Of a stretch of DNA of 46,098 nt, positions 9,092 to 16,428 are shown piece after piece. This stretch comes from a bacterium (lineage in GTDB: Bacteria; Planctomycetota; UBA1135; GCA-002686595). The position numbers and the translations under genes are program-made. The stretch's first letter is position 1; every line of letters begins with the position of its first letter. Under the pieces are notes generated by a model. It made no database searches. It was not told where the DNA came from and was given only the letters and a program-made list of their open reading frames with translations. The DNA lies in NCBI GenBank assembly GCA_024226735.1, contig JAAELL010000421.1, positions 1 through 46,098 of the forward strand, in the 5' to 3' direction.

Positions 9092-10168
9092 TCAAAGGAA
9101 CGTGACGAGCACCGAGTCCGAGAAGTTGCTCGTCGGCGCCGGGATGTTGTCGCGGTGCCACGCCTGGAAGCCGCGCGTCTCTCCTGCGACGACCGCGGAT
9201 ACGGGGGACCACGATCCGTCCGTCGGGAGGACGGACTGGCCACCGTCGAAGGTGTTGGTCGAGACGCCGTCGACGTCGAAGACGAAGACCTGGCTGAGCG
9301 ATCCCGAGTTGTAGCGACCCGCAGGGCTGCCGATGCAGATGATGCCCTCGGAACCGGGGGGGCTGAAGTAGAAGCCAGCCGGACCGCTGATGAAGTAGCC
9401 GAACTGCGAGGGGACCCCGTCCGTGCACCTCGCGAGAATGACGTTGCCCGCGACGGCGGTGCCCTCCAGCGTCACCTTGGCGGTCAAGCCCAGCGAGTTG
9501 GCGTTCGGCACGCAGAGAGGATCGAGCGATCCGATGATCGGGCGCCTGAAGACCTGGATTCCGTTGATCGATCCGACCGTCGGGTTGCCGGAGTCTTGAT
9601 CGAACGTGACGACGACGTCGCCTCCACCCGAGACGATGACGCCGGTGTGCAGCGCGAAGGTCACGCCCTGCATCTGAGCTCCGGGCCAGTCGCCCGTGAC
9701 GAGCTGCGCCGGATCGGACGAGAGGGCGACGCTGACCTCGGTGACGAAGCTCCCAGGATTGTCCGGCGCCCACGCGTACGAGTAGATCTCGTACTCGCCG
9801 TCGAGCAGCCCGGTGATCGTCACTTCGGTCGGCGCGGACGCACCGTTGCCGTAGGCGCAAGCGAGGTCGTCCATCAGGGCTTCGTCGTCGCCGCTCGTGT
9901 CGGGGTTGTCGTCGGAGAACTCCGAACCGGCCGACAGAATCACGTCGGCCGCGGTCGCGTCTCCCGCGAGGTCGACGAGCGGGCCGTAGGTCATCGGACC
10001 AATGCCCGGCACGGAGTTCCACGTACCGGGCATGCCGCCAGCGGCGTAGGTGTCAGCCGGAACCGGTCCGTTGCCGAAGTCGATGTTGAGCGATTGAGCA
10101 GCGCTGACGTTTGCGACGCCAAGCGCCAGGAGGGGCGCACACAAGAGGTGGGAAGTGGACGGCATCAT
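9092..10168 (-). CDS. Secreted protein with shared C-terminal domain (subtype C), 358 aa
   Basis: Signal peptide MMPSTSHLLCAPLLALGVANVSAAQ; the tandem ATGs at 10163-10168 set the start. Residues about 27-208 form a beta-rich domain that starts LNIDFGNGPVPADTYAAGG and ends SINGIQVFRR; its spacing suggests a jelly-roll carbohydrate-binding-like fold, but I cannot name the family. Residues about 218-358 are the shared C-terminal domain in its longer version: CVPNANSLGL, VPSQFGYFISG, PPGSEGIICI, RYNS, GGQSVLPTDGSW, then GETRGFQAWHRD and TSNFSDSVLVTFL before the stop. The same version occurs inside the protein at 16429-18489. The 3' end abuts the kinase remnant. Confidence 0.8.
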   Translation of the reverse strand: MMPSTSHLLCAPLLALGVANVSAAQSLNIDFGNGPVPADTYAAGGMPGTWNSVPGIGPMTYGPLVDLAGDATAADVILSAGSEFSDDNPDTSGDDEALMDDLACAYGNGASAPTEVTITGLLDGEYEIYSYAWAPDNPGSFVTEVSVALSSDPAQLVTGDWPGAQMQGVTFALHTGVIVSGGGDVVVTFDQDSGNPTVGSINGIQVFRRPIIGSLDPLCVPNANSLGLTAKVTLEGTAVAGNVILARCTDGVPSQFGYFISGPAGFYFSPPGSEGIICIGSPAGRYNSGSLSQVFVFDVDGVSTNTFDGGQSVLPTDGSWSPVSAVVAGETRGFQAWHRDNIPAPTSNFSDSVLVTFL

Positions 10169-10317
10169 GATTCCACGTGTCTGGAGAGAGAGAGCGGGAG
10201 GAGAGGCCCGACGGGTGAGAACCGGCAGATCCATCTTGGATTGTAGGTCCCCTCCAAAAACGCGCGTGTCCCGGCCGTAGACTCGCGCGCCCCGGCCGGC
10301 CGAGGACCAACGAGCAT

Positions 10318-10863
10318 GTGCCGAAGACGGGCACGGTCCGTGACAATCCGAGACCGGCAGGCATGCTGACTGTCGAGTCCGCAACGGATCGTTCCGAGAG
10401 GTTGTCGATGTCCCTACCGCTTGCTTCCCGCCCTCCCTTCACGGACGAAGGGATCCGCGTCGGTCCGCTGGGCAGCGGCCCCCGCGAGATCCTCGTGCAC
10501 GACCAGCGCGGGCGTTCGTTTCGGCGCAATGTCGTCGTGCGTCCGGGCGACGAGCTGCGAGTGCCGGTGGAGTTCGAGGAGCTTACGCGCGTGCGTATCG
10601 TTCTCTCCATGCCCACCGATCACCCCGGCGCGGCCACCTCGACGTGGGGCGAGCTCCGCATCCGGAACACCGAAGAGAGATTCGCGCTCGAGCAGCGCAT
10701 CCGCATCCCTGCGGCGGGGGGGCTCAAGAGAGTCCGTTTCACGTTGAGCCCTGGCGACTACGGCTTGGAGATCACCTGGGCAAACGAGCGGGGCGCGCAC
10801 GAGCTGCACGTCGAGCCGACGTCCGAGCTCAAAATTGTGCGGATCGACGCCGAGGCACGGTGA
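10318..10863 (+). CDS. Hypothetical protein resembling the tail of a carboxypeptidase-regulatory-like protein
   Basis: The frame gives 181 residues from a GTG at 10318; ATGs at 10363 and 10408 are possible later starts. There is no signal peptide or membrane segment. The sequence is beta-rich with PREILVHDQRGRSFRRN, DELRVPVEFEEL and, near the end, RVRFTLSPGDYGLEITW. The last motif closely resembles LAPGDYRLGI near the end of the sigma-fusion protein at 5518-8139. It may therefore be the remaining 3' part of a similar fusion gene that lost its sigma and membrane parts, or a small cytoplasmic protein. It lies between divergent and codirectional secreted-protein genes. Function is unknown. Confidence 0.45.
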   Translation: MPKTGTVRDNPRPAGMLTVESATDRSERLSMSLPLASRPPFTDEGIRVGPLGSGPREILVHDQRGRSFRRNVVVRPGDELRVPVEFEELTRVRIVLSMPTDHPGAATSTWGELRIRNTEERFALEQRIRIPAAGGLKRVRFTLSPGDYGLEITWANERGAHELHVEPTSELKIVRIDAEAR

Positions 10864-10905
10864 GCGGAACCCGCTTCGCACGCCCGGTCGGCTACATTGT
10901 TGCGC

Positions 10906-12441
10906 ATGCCCAGATGCCTCGACCCGCGCCGCTACCCGCCGGCGACTCCGCATGGACGATCGTGCTTCGCTGGCTTCTTGATCTCGGCGTGCACGCTCCT
11001 GCCGAGCGCTGCCGCCGGTGAAGACCTCGGTGCGATGTGGGGCACCGCCAAGCGCGAGCGGCAGTTCTACCGCATCGTCGACGTGCCGATCCCCGAGGGC
11101 CTCGCCGTCGAGGCCGGAGCCATCCTGACTCTGCCGGATGGCCGCGTCGCCGTCGGCACTCGGCGCGGCGACGTGTACCTCGTCGACCCGATCGACGCCG
11201 AGAAGCCCGAGCCGAGCTACCACCTCTTCGCGACCGGCCTCGACGAGATCTTCGGCTTGGCGCTGCGCGACGGTGCGCTGTACGTCACGCAGAGCTGTGA
11301 GCTGACGCGGGTGACCGACACGGACGGGAACGGCCGCGCCGATCGCTTCGAGACCGTCTCGGACGCGTGGGGCTACGGCAACTACCACGAGTACGCGTTC
11401 GGATCCGAGTTCGATTCCGACGGCAACCTGCACGTGGCACTCGGTCTGTCGAACTCCTACCACTCACGCGCGCTGTTCCGGGGCTGGACGATGCGCGTGA
11501 CCCCCGCCGGCGAGACGATCCCGATCGCGAGCGGCCTGCGCAGCCCGGGCGGTATCGGGCCGAACGAGAGCGGAGCACTCTTCTACATCGAGAGCCAGGG
11601 TCCTTGGAACTCCTCGTGCAGCCTCAAGGCCATCACGCCAGGCAGCTTCCACGGGCACCCGATCAGCTTCAACTGGTACGACTACGCGCCGAACATGGGC
11701 GCGGCGCCGGAACAGCCCGAGTCGGGCGGGCGGATCGTGACCGAGAAGGAGCGCGTCAAGGAGCTGGTGCCCTACGCGGTGATCTTCCCCTACATCCGCA
11801 TGGGTCGCTCGATCAGCGGCTTCACGATCGACCGCACCCAGGGCAAGTTCGGCCCCTTCGAGGACCAGATGTTCCTCGGAGACTTCAGCCTGTCGGTCGT
11901 CTTGCGCGCGACGACCGAGCAGGTGAACGGCGTCTGGCAGGGCGCGTGCTACCCCTTCCGCGAGGGACTCTCGACGGGCCTGCTCGACGTCGAGTTCACA
12001 GCCGGCGGCAGCCTGTTGTGCGGTGGCACGAACCGTGGCTGGCCCGTGCGTGGAATCAAGCCGTTCGCGCTGGAGCGCATCGACTGGACCGGAGTCATGC
12101 CGTTCGAGATCGAGCGGATCACGATCCACCCGGGTGGGTTCGATCTCGCCTTCACGAAGCCGGTCGACGCGGCGACGGGCGCGGATCCGGCGACGTACGC
12201 CGTCACGACATTCACGCACATCTACCACGGAGCGTACGGTGGCCCGGAGGTCGACCGAACGGTTCCCGCCGTCGAGGGGGTCACGCTCTCCGAGGACGGG
12301 CTGCGTGCCTCGATCGCTCTCGACACGTTGACGCCCGGCCACGTGCACGAGTTCGATCTCGGCGCGCTGCGTGCGCGGGACGGTGGAGAGCTCCTGCACC
12401 GCCACGCCTACTACACGGTGAACGAGGTGCCGTCCGAGTAG
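10906..12441 (+). CDS. Secreted sorbosone/glucose-dehydrogenase-like beta-propeller protein, 511 aa
   Basis: A long N-region with a hydrophobic core (FAGFLISACTLLPSAAAGE) acts as signal peptide; the ATG at 10906 is preferred to the TTG nine bases earlier. Residues about 45-400 read as a six-bladed propeller of the PQQ-sugar-dehydrogenase-like superfamily common in planctomycetes: ILTLPDGRVAVGTRRGDVYLV, TDTDGNGRADRFETVSD, IASGLRSPGGIGPNESGALFYIESQG and the late TNRGWPVRG. The C-terminal 100 residues (VDAATGADPATYAVTTF and SIALDTLTPGHVHEFDLG) look like an SbsA-type Ig-like domain. Enzymatic activity cannot be judged from the sequence. A strong inverted repeat follows the stop codon. Confidence 0.75.
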   Translation: MPRCLDPRRYPPATPHGRSCFAGFLISACTLLPSAAAGEDLGAMWGTAKRERQFYRIVDVPIPEGLAVEAGAILTLPDGRVAVGTRRGDVYLVDPIDAEKPEPSYHLFATGLDEIFGLALRDGALYVTQSCELTRVTDTDGNGRADRFETVSDAWGYGNYHEYAFGSEFDSDGNLHVALGLSNSYHSRALFRGWTMRVTPAGETIPIASGLRSPGGIGPNESGALFYIESQGPWNSSCSLKAITPGSFHGHPISFNWYDYAPNMGAAPEQPESGGRIVTEKERVKELVPYAVIFPYIRMGRSISGFTIDRTQGKFGPFEDQMFLGDFSLSVVLRATTEQVNGVWQGACYPFREGLSTGLLDVEFTAGGSLLCGGTNRGWPVRGIKPFALERIDWTGVMPFEIERITIHPGGFDLAFTKPVDAATGADPATYAVTTFTHIYHGAYGGPEVDRTVPAVEGVTLSEDGLRASIALDTLTPGHVHEFDLGALRARDGGELLHRHAYYTVNEVPSE

Positions 12442-12447
12442 CCTGGG

Positions 12448-12500
12448 GGTTCGGGGTTCGACAATACGGTGTCGCACACGTTGTTGTCGAACCCCGAAAC
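12448..12500. terminator. 17-bp-stem inverted repeat after the propeller gene
   Basis: Arms at 12448-12464 and 12484-12500 pair over 17 bp with one mismatch (core gggttcgacaa) and a 19-base loop. The repeat begins seven bases after the stop at 12441. There is no T tract, so this may work as a factor-dependent terminator or mRNA-stabilising hairpin. Confidence 0.55.
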
Positions 12501-12657
12501 TACGGACTCTAGCGGAACGTCACGCTCTCCCAGACTCCTACGGAGGGCTCGAGGACGGGAGATGCGTCCAACGGCATTCGACCGTCTCGCCCTTCGTCGT
12601 ATGGCTCGAATGGCTCGGGCGCGGTCGCATGTAGATCGCGCCCGACAAGGAGGAGCC

Positions 12658-13066
12658 ATGCATCTCGCCGCGATCACTCTGTTCGTCTCGCCGACCCTCA
12701 CCCAACAGTGCGACGTGGAGCTGCTCGCTCCCGACGCGGAGGACCACGACTGGTTCGGGGCATCCGTCGCGATCGACGGGGAGCTCGCGCTCGTCGGAGC
12801 ACCGTACGACAGCGACGTCGCCCAGAACGCAGCCGCCGGGGTCGGACGGGATCCTGTGCCTCACGAACAACGTCGCGCGCTACAACCTCGCCGAGGAGAT
12901 CTTCGCCGGCCCGCTCGGCGCGCTGCGCGTCGACCTGCGCGCCATCCCGACGAGTCCCGTCGCACTGATGGTGCTACCCGGCCACACTTGGAGCTTCCAG
13001 TGCTGGTACCGCGACGCGAGCGGCAGCAACAACTTCACCGACGCGTTGAGCATCACGTTTCACTGA
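12658..13066 (+). pseudogene. FG-GAP head joined out of frame to a shared C-terminal domain tail
   Basis: An ATG at 12658 after AGGAGCC starts a short secreted-type N-terminus followed by one FG-GAP unit (DWFGASVAIDGELALVGAPYD). Near 12840 the reading changes frame and continues as the second half of the shared C-terminal domain: GILCLTNNVARYNL, GPLGALRVDLRAIP, HTWSFQCWYRD, SNNFTDALSITFH, stop at 13064-13066. The simplest explanation is a deletion that removed most of an FG-GAP gene plus the first half of its C-terminal domain, leaving an out-of-frame junction. Neither half can make a complete product. Confidence 0.8.
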
Positions 13067-13095
13067 GAGTCTGGTCCTCCGGTAGCCCGAACTCT

Positions 13096-13110
13096 TGAAT
13101 CACGCCACTA
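13096..13110 (-). repeat. Copy 1 of a 15-bp dispersed motif
   Basis: Reads tagtggcgtgattca on the minus strand. Related copies occur at 20658-20672 and 30376-30390, with 12 of 15 positions invariant. It lies 30 bp after the broken FG-GAP/C-terminal domain gene. Confidence 0.4.
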
Positions 13111-13144
13111 ACCCGGACTATTCATGAGGCTTCCGACGAGACGC

Positions 13145-13288
13145 TCCCGATTCGCCCGTAGCGGCGTCCGGCGTGCTCGACGGGGCCAGGGGCCCCGTCG
13201 AGCACGCCGGATGCGACGCGTACGTGTCGAGGGAAACGGCGAACGCGCCGAGAGTCGCACCGAAGGCGCCACTACGGGCGAACCGGGA
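13145..13288. terminator. Nested palindrome: 22-bp outer repeats around a perfect 20-bp hairpin
   Basis: Outer arms 13145-13166 and 13267-13288 are inverted copies with two mismatches (core ttcgcccgtag). Inside, 13168-13187 and 13191-13210 form a perfect 20-bp GC-rich stem with a three-base loop, extendable by four more pairs. The element sits between the ends of converging units, so it may act as a two-way terminator. Its nested form also resembles a REP- or MITE-type element. Confidence 0.65.
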
Positions 13289-13293
13289 CCGGG

Positions 13294-15105
13294 CTAATTG
13301 AATGCGACCGCCACGACGTTCGTGAAGTTGTTCGTCGGCCCGATGTCGCGGTACCACGCCTGCCAGTACCAGGTGTCCCCCGGCTGAATCATCTCGCCAG
13401 GCAGCGGATTCGTCGGGACGTTGATGTCGCCGACCTGCAGCGTGAACGTCGGCCCTTGGCCGATTTGGCTGGCCATGTGGTAGCGCCCCTGGTTGCCGAG
13501 CACGCAGATGTTCCCGAGGCTACCGCCGGGGTTGGCGATGAAGCCGATCGTCCGCGATCCGAAGAAGAAACCGAACTCACCCGGCGGAACCTGCTCGGCG
13601 ATGACCGTCACGTCCATGGCGGCGGCGCTGGCGAAGCCTTCGGCTCGGATCGTCGCGGAGATGCCGGTCGAGTTGGGGTTGCCCGGGTCACACTGCATCG
13701 GCGTGAAGCCGATCGGACCGGCACTGCACGGCGCGCCGACCTCGGTCAGGAACAGGTCGGCGGTGCCGTCGCCGCTGCCGGGGAAGCTGCCGAGCTGCAG
13801 CAGGTAGCTCTCCCCACATTGGATATTGAACACGAGCTGCGAGAGGAGCCCGCACGTGTCGTCGTTGCAAGCGACCGAGGTGCCGTCGATCGTGCCGCAC
13901 GGCGCGGCGGGGTACGCGGCCATCTTCGTGTCGTCATTCGAATTACCGGCCGAACCGCACGACTCGATCGTCACCGAGCCGTCGGCGGTCACGACGTACA
14001 GGGCCCAGATGTCGCCCTGGATTCCGGACGTCCCGAACAAGTAGCAGTTCGCCTCGGTCTGGCCCTCGGTACCGGTCGTCGCGCCCTGGTTGTCCCACCC
14101 GTAGTGACCCGGGCCAATCGTGTCCACGGCCGCGCCCGCGCAGTCGTCCTGATTCGACAACGACGCCCCGGGGCAGGGCGTCTCCGAGATGTCGACGATC
14201 CCCGCGCCGGAGCCAGAGCCCGGGAAATTGCCCAGCTGGACGAGGTAGCTCTGGCCCGCGACGCTCGGGAACACGACGACCGAGCGCGACTCGCACGCAT
14301 CATCGTTGCACGCGATCGACGTTCCGGTCGCCGGACACCCCTGCGCGGGGTAGACCGCGACCTTCGTGTCGTTGAACGTCAGGCACGGCTGGTTGCTGTT
14401 GCAGGTCTCGATCACGGTGCACGCGTTCTGGGTCGCCGTGTAGGTGAACCAGATGTCGTTGTCGATCCCGTTCAGGCCGAACGCGTAGCAGTTCGGCTCG
14501 TTCTGCCCCTGGGCGCCGGTCGTCGCCGCGAGGGTGCTGAAGCGGTACGAGCCCGGACCGACCACGTCCGCTCCGGCAGCCGCACAGTCGTCGAGGTCCA
14601 TCAGGTCGCTGGGACCGGGAGACGGGCCCTCGGTGATGTCGATCAAGGCCGTGCCCGCCATCGCGCCCGGGAAGCTGCCCAGCTGGATCAAGTAGCTCTG
14701 CCCCGCCGTGATGCTGAAGCTGATCTCCGAGAAGAAGCCGCAGTTGTCGTCGTTGCACGCGATGGCCGTCCCCGGTGCTGGACAGGCGCTGCCGGCGTAG
14801 GCGGCGATCTTCGTATCGGTGAGCGACCCACCGGAATTGCAGGCGGAGACGATGGCGCAACCGCTCGCCGTCGCGGTGTAGACGGCCCAGACGTCGAAGT
14901 CGATCGCGAAGGTGCCGAAGGCGTAGCACAGCCCCTCGGTCTGCCCCTCGGCCCCCGTCGTCGCATTCGTGTTGTCCCACGCGTGCGTGCCTGGACCGAT
15001 CATGCTCATGCCGGCGCTGGCGCAGTCGTCGCTTGTGATCTGGGCTCGGCCGGGCGCGCACAGCAAGCAGGCGGTGAGGAGAGGAAGGACGCTGGAGAGA
15101 TTCAT
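13294..15105 (-). CDS. Secreted protein with three CNDD-type repeats and shared C-terminal domain, 603 aa
   Basis: Signal peptide MNLSSVLPLLTACLLCAPGRAQ. Three copies of a module of about 135 residues occupy roughly 26-158, 171-307 and 319-456. Each starts DDCA, passes through GPG...W/F...ATTG.(E/Q)GQ.E..CY.FG, then DTK(I/V/M)A.Y and (I/V)ACNDD.C, and ends SYL(I/V/L)QLG.FPG. The paired cysteines and spacing recall bacterial pre-peptidase C-terminal-like beta domains. The same module occurs once each in the proteins at 27467 and 36505. Residues 471-603 are the shared C-terminal domain (NPNSTG, GEFGFFFGS, NICVLGNQGRYH, DTWYWQAWYRD, NNFTNVVAVAFN). The N-terminal modules probably bind glycans or proteins at the surface (inference). 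Confidence 0.85.
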   Translation of the reverse strand: MNLSSVLPLLTACLLCAPGRAQITSDDCASAGMSMIGPGTHAWDNTNATTGAEGQTEGLCYAFGTFAIDFDVWAVYTATASGCAIVSACNSGGSLTDTKIAAYAGSACPAPGTAIACNDDNCGFFSEISFSITAGQSYLIQLGSFPGAMAGTALIDITEGPSPGPSDLMDLDDCAAAGADVVGPGSYRFSTLAATTGAQGQNEPNCYAFGLNGIDNDIWFTYTATQNACTVIETCNSNQPCLTFNDTKVAVYPAQGCPATGTSIACNDDACESRSVVVFPSVAGQSYLVQLGNFPGSGSGAGIVDISETPCPGASLSNQDDCAGAAVDTIGPGHYGWDNQGATTGTEGQTEANCYLFGTSGIQGDIWALYVVTADGSVTIESCGSAGNSNDDTKMAAYPAAPCGTIDGTSVACNDDTCGLLSQLVFNIQCGESYLLQLGSFPGSGDGTADLFLTEVGAPCSAGPIGFTPMQCDPGNPNSTGISATIRAEGFASAAAMDVTVIAEQVPPGEFGFFFGSRTIGFIANPGGSLGNICVLGNQGRYHMASQIGQGPTFTLQVGDINVPTNPLPGEMIQPGDTWYWQAWYRDIGPTNNFTNVVAVAFN

Positions 15106-15220
15106 GGGGGCCTCGCGATAACTGGAGAGCTCGATCCGCTCAATCTGTGCCCAGCCGCCGAAAAGGGCAAGGGTAACGATCGACCCGAGTCGTGCAGGCG
15201 CGTGTGTGGCGCCTTCGGAC

Positions 15221-16186
15221 CTACATTTCGGGCTCGGTCTCCTCGAGCGCCTCGTCCTCCGGCTCCGGCTCCGGCTCGGCCCGGAGGACGATTGGGTCCG
15301 AGCGTCCCCACCGGCGGCCCGCGCGCGCTTCGACTTCGATCTCGTGGGCGCCCTCGAGCTGCGGCGACAGGTACTCGTAGGTGTAGACCGTCTTCATCCG
15401 CTGGGAGACGTGCTCGTAGACATCGAGGAAGGCCTCGCTACCGCCCGCGGTCGTCTGATACGTCCCGTAGCGTGCGAGCCGGCGCAGGGCCGTGGTCGCC
15501 CGAATCCCCTGCCGGTCGAGCTCGGGGGCCACCTCTCCGAAACCGATCGTGTGCACCCGACGCTGGTCCGCTTCGACACGCTCGACAACCGACGCCAGCC
15601 CGGCGACGCCCATGTTCTGGCTGTAGCTGTCCGCGCCGTCGGAGACGACGACGACGATCGCATCGGGGCGCTCATCGAGCACCGTGAGCACGGCGTAGTA
15701 GAGCGACGTCCAGCGTTGGTCCTCGGGCAGAGTGGCCGGATCGACTTCGAGTGCATCGATGCTGTCGATCTGCTCGACCGTGCGCGCGAAGCGGTAGAGC
15801 GAGCACTCGAAGCCGTCCTGACGGAGACCATCGACGAACTCTCGCGCCGCGGTCCAGACGGGCTCTCTCTGCTCGCTGCGGTACACGCTCGCGCTCGTGT
15901 CCAGGAGCAACGCGATCGGCATCCTCTGCGTCTCGGCGTGGGTCGACGCGACCGACTCCGAGCTCGCGATCACGCCGTTCTCGATCACGTGGATGTTCTC
16001 GAGGCCCAGCGTCTGGACGGGGAAGCCACCGTCGGACACCTCGAACGTCAACGTGACGCGGGTCGCCTGGGCGGCTGCGTCGTACTCGCGGCCTCTCACC
16101 TGCACGTCCTCGACCTTCCACGACTGACAGCTTGCAGCTGTGAGGACGAGGGCGAATAGCACGGCCGCCGGTGTGTCGATTCTCAT
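15221..16186 (-). CDS. VWA-domain lipoprotein, 321 aa
   Basis: Starts MRIDTPAAVLFALVLTAASC; the lipobox TAASC predicts lipid attachment at Cys20. The ATG at 16186 is preceded by GGAGGAA and gives a compact lipoprotein signal, so the 14-codon upstream extension is rejected. Residues about 25-85 form a beta-rich lead (TRVTLTFEVSDGG). A von Willebrand factor type A domain follows at about 90-270, with the metal-site motif LLLDTSAS (DxSxS) and the second acidic loop VVVVSDGADSYS. The C-terminus is acidic (EPEPEPEDEALEETEPE). VWA lipoproteins usually mediate metal-dependent protein contacts at the membrane. It diverges from the gene at 16429. Confidence 0.85.
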   Translation of the reverse strand: MRIDTPAAVLFALVLTAASCQSWKVEDVQVRGREYDAAAQATRVTLTFEVSDGGFPVQTLGLENIHVIENGVIASSESVASTHAETQRMPIALLLDTSASVYRSEQREPVWTAAREFVDGLRQDGFECSLYRFARTVEQIDSIDALEVDPATLPEDQRWTSLYYAVLTVLDERPDAIVVVVSDGADSYSQNMGVAGLASVVERVEADQRRVHTIGFGEVAPELDRQGIRATTALRRLARYGTYQTTAGGSEAFLDVYEHVSQRMKTVYTYEYLSPQLEGAHEIEVEARAGRRWGRSDPIVLRAEPEPEPEDEALEETEPEM

Positions 16187-16246
16187 GACGATTCCTCCGA
16201 GTCCTGGGGCCCCTCGATCGTGGGACACGCGGCCCGCCGCGTCCAG

Positions 16247-16267
16247 CCCGTCCCGTAGCGGGACGGG
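16247..16267. repeat. Perfect 9-bp palindrome in the divergent 16.2-16.4 kb region
   Basis: cccgtcccg (16247-16255) and cgggacggg (16259-16267) pair around a three-base loop. The site lies in the 242-bp region between the divergent starts at 16186 and 16429, so an operator or 5' UTR structure is more likely than a terminator. No promoter elements are clear. Confidence 0.4.
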
Positions 16268-16428
16268 GCGGGCGGGACAGCGGATGTGTACGGCGGTCTC
16301 CGCCGGCCCGCGCTAACGGGGTGCGAATCGGACGGATTGGCGTTCGGTGCAACCGCGAGCTCGCCATGTCTCCCAGAGCGCGAAGTGCTTTCGCGCTGGG
16401 TTCCCTCCGGCATCCAGCCAAGGAAACG

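Noticed and set aside
12509..12533. Minus-strand ESVTFR-stop as another shared-domain tail
   Set aside because: Only five residues fit and the preceding codons do not read SNFTDA; chance cannot be excluded.
13456..15687. 743-codon open frame on the plus strand
   Set aside because: Antisense to the three-repeat secreted protein; no recognisable motif and an extreme Arg/Val/Asp content typical of shadow frames.
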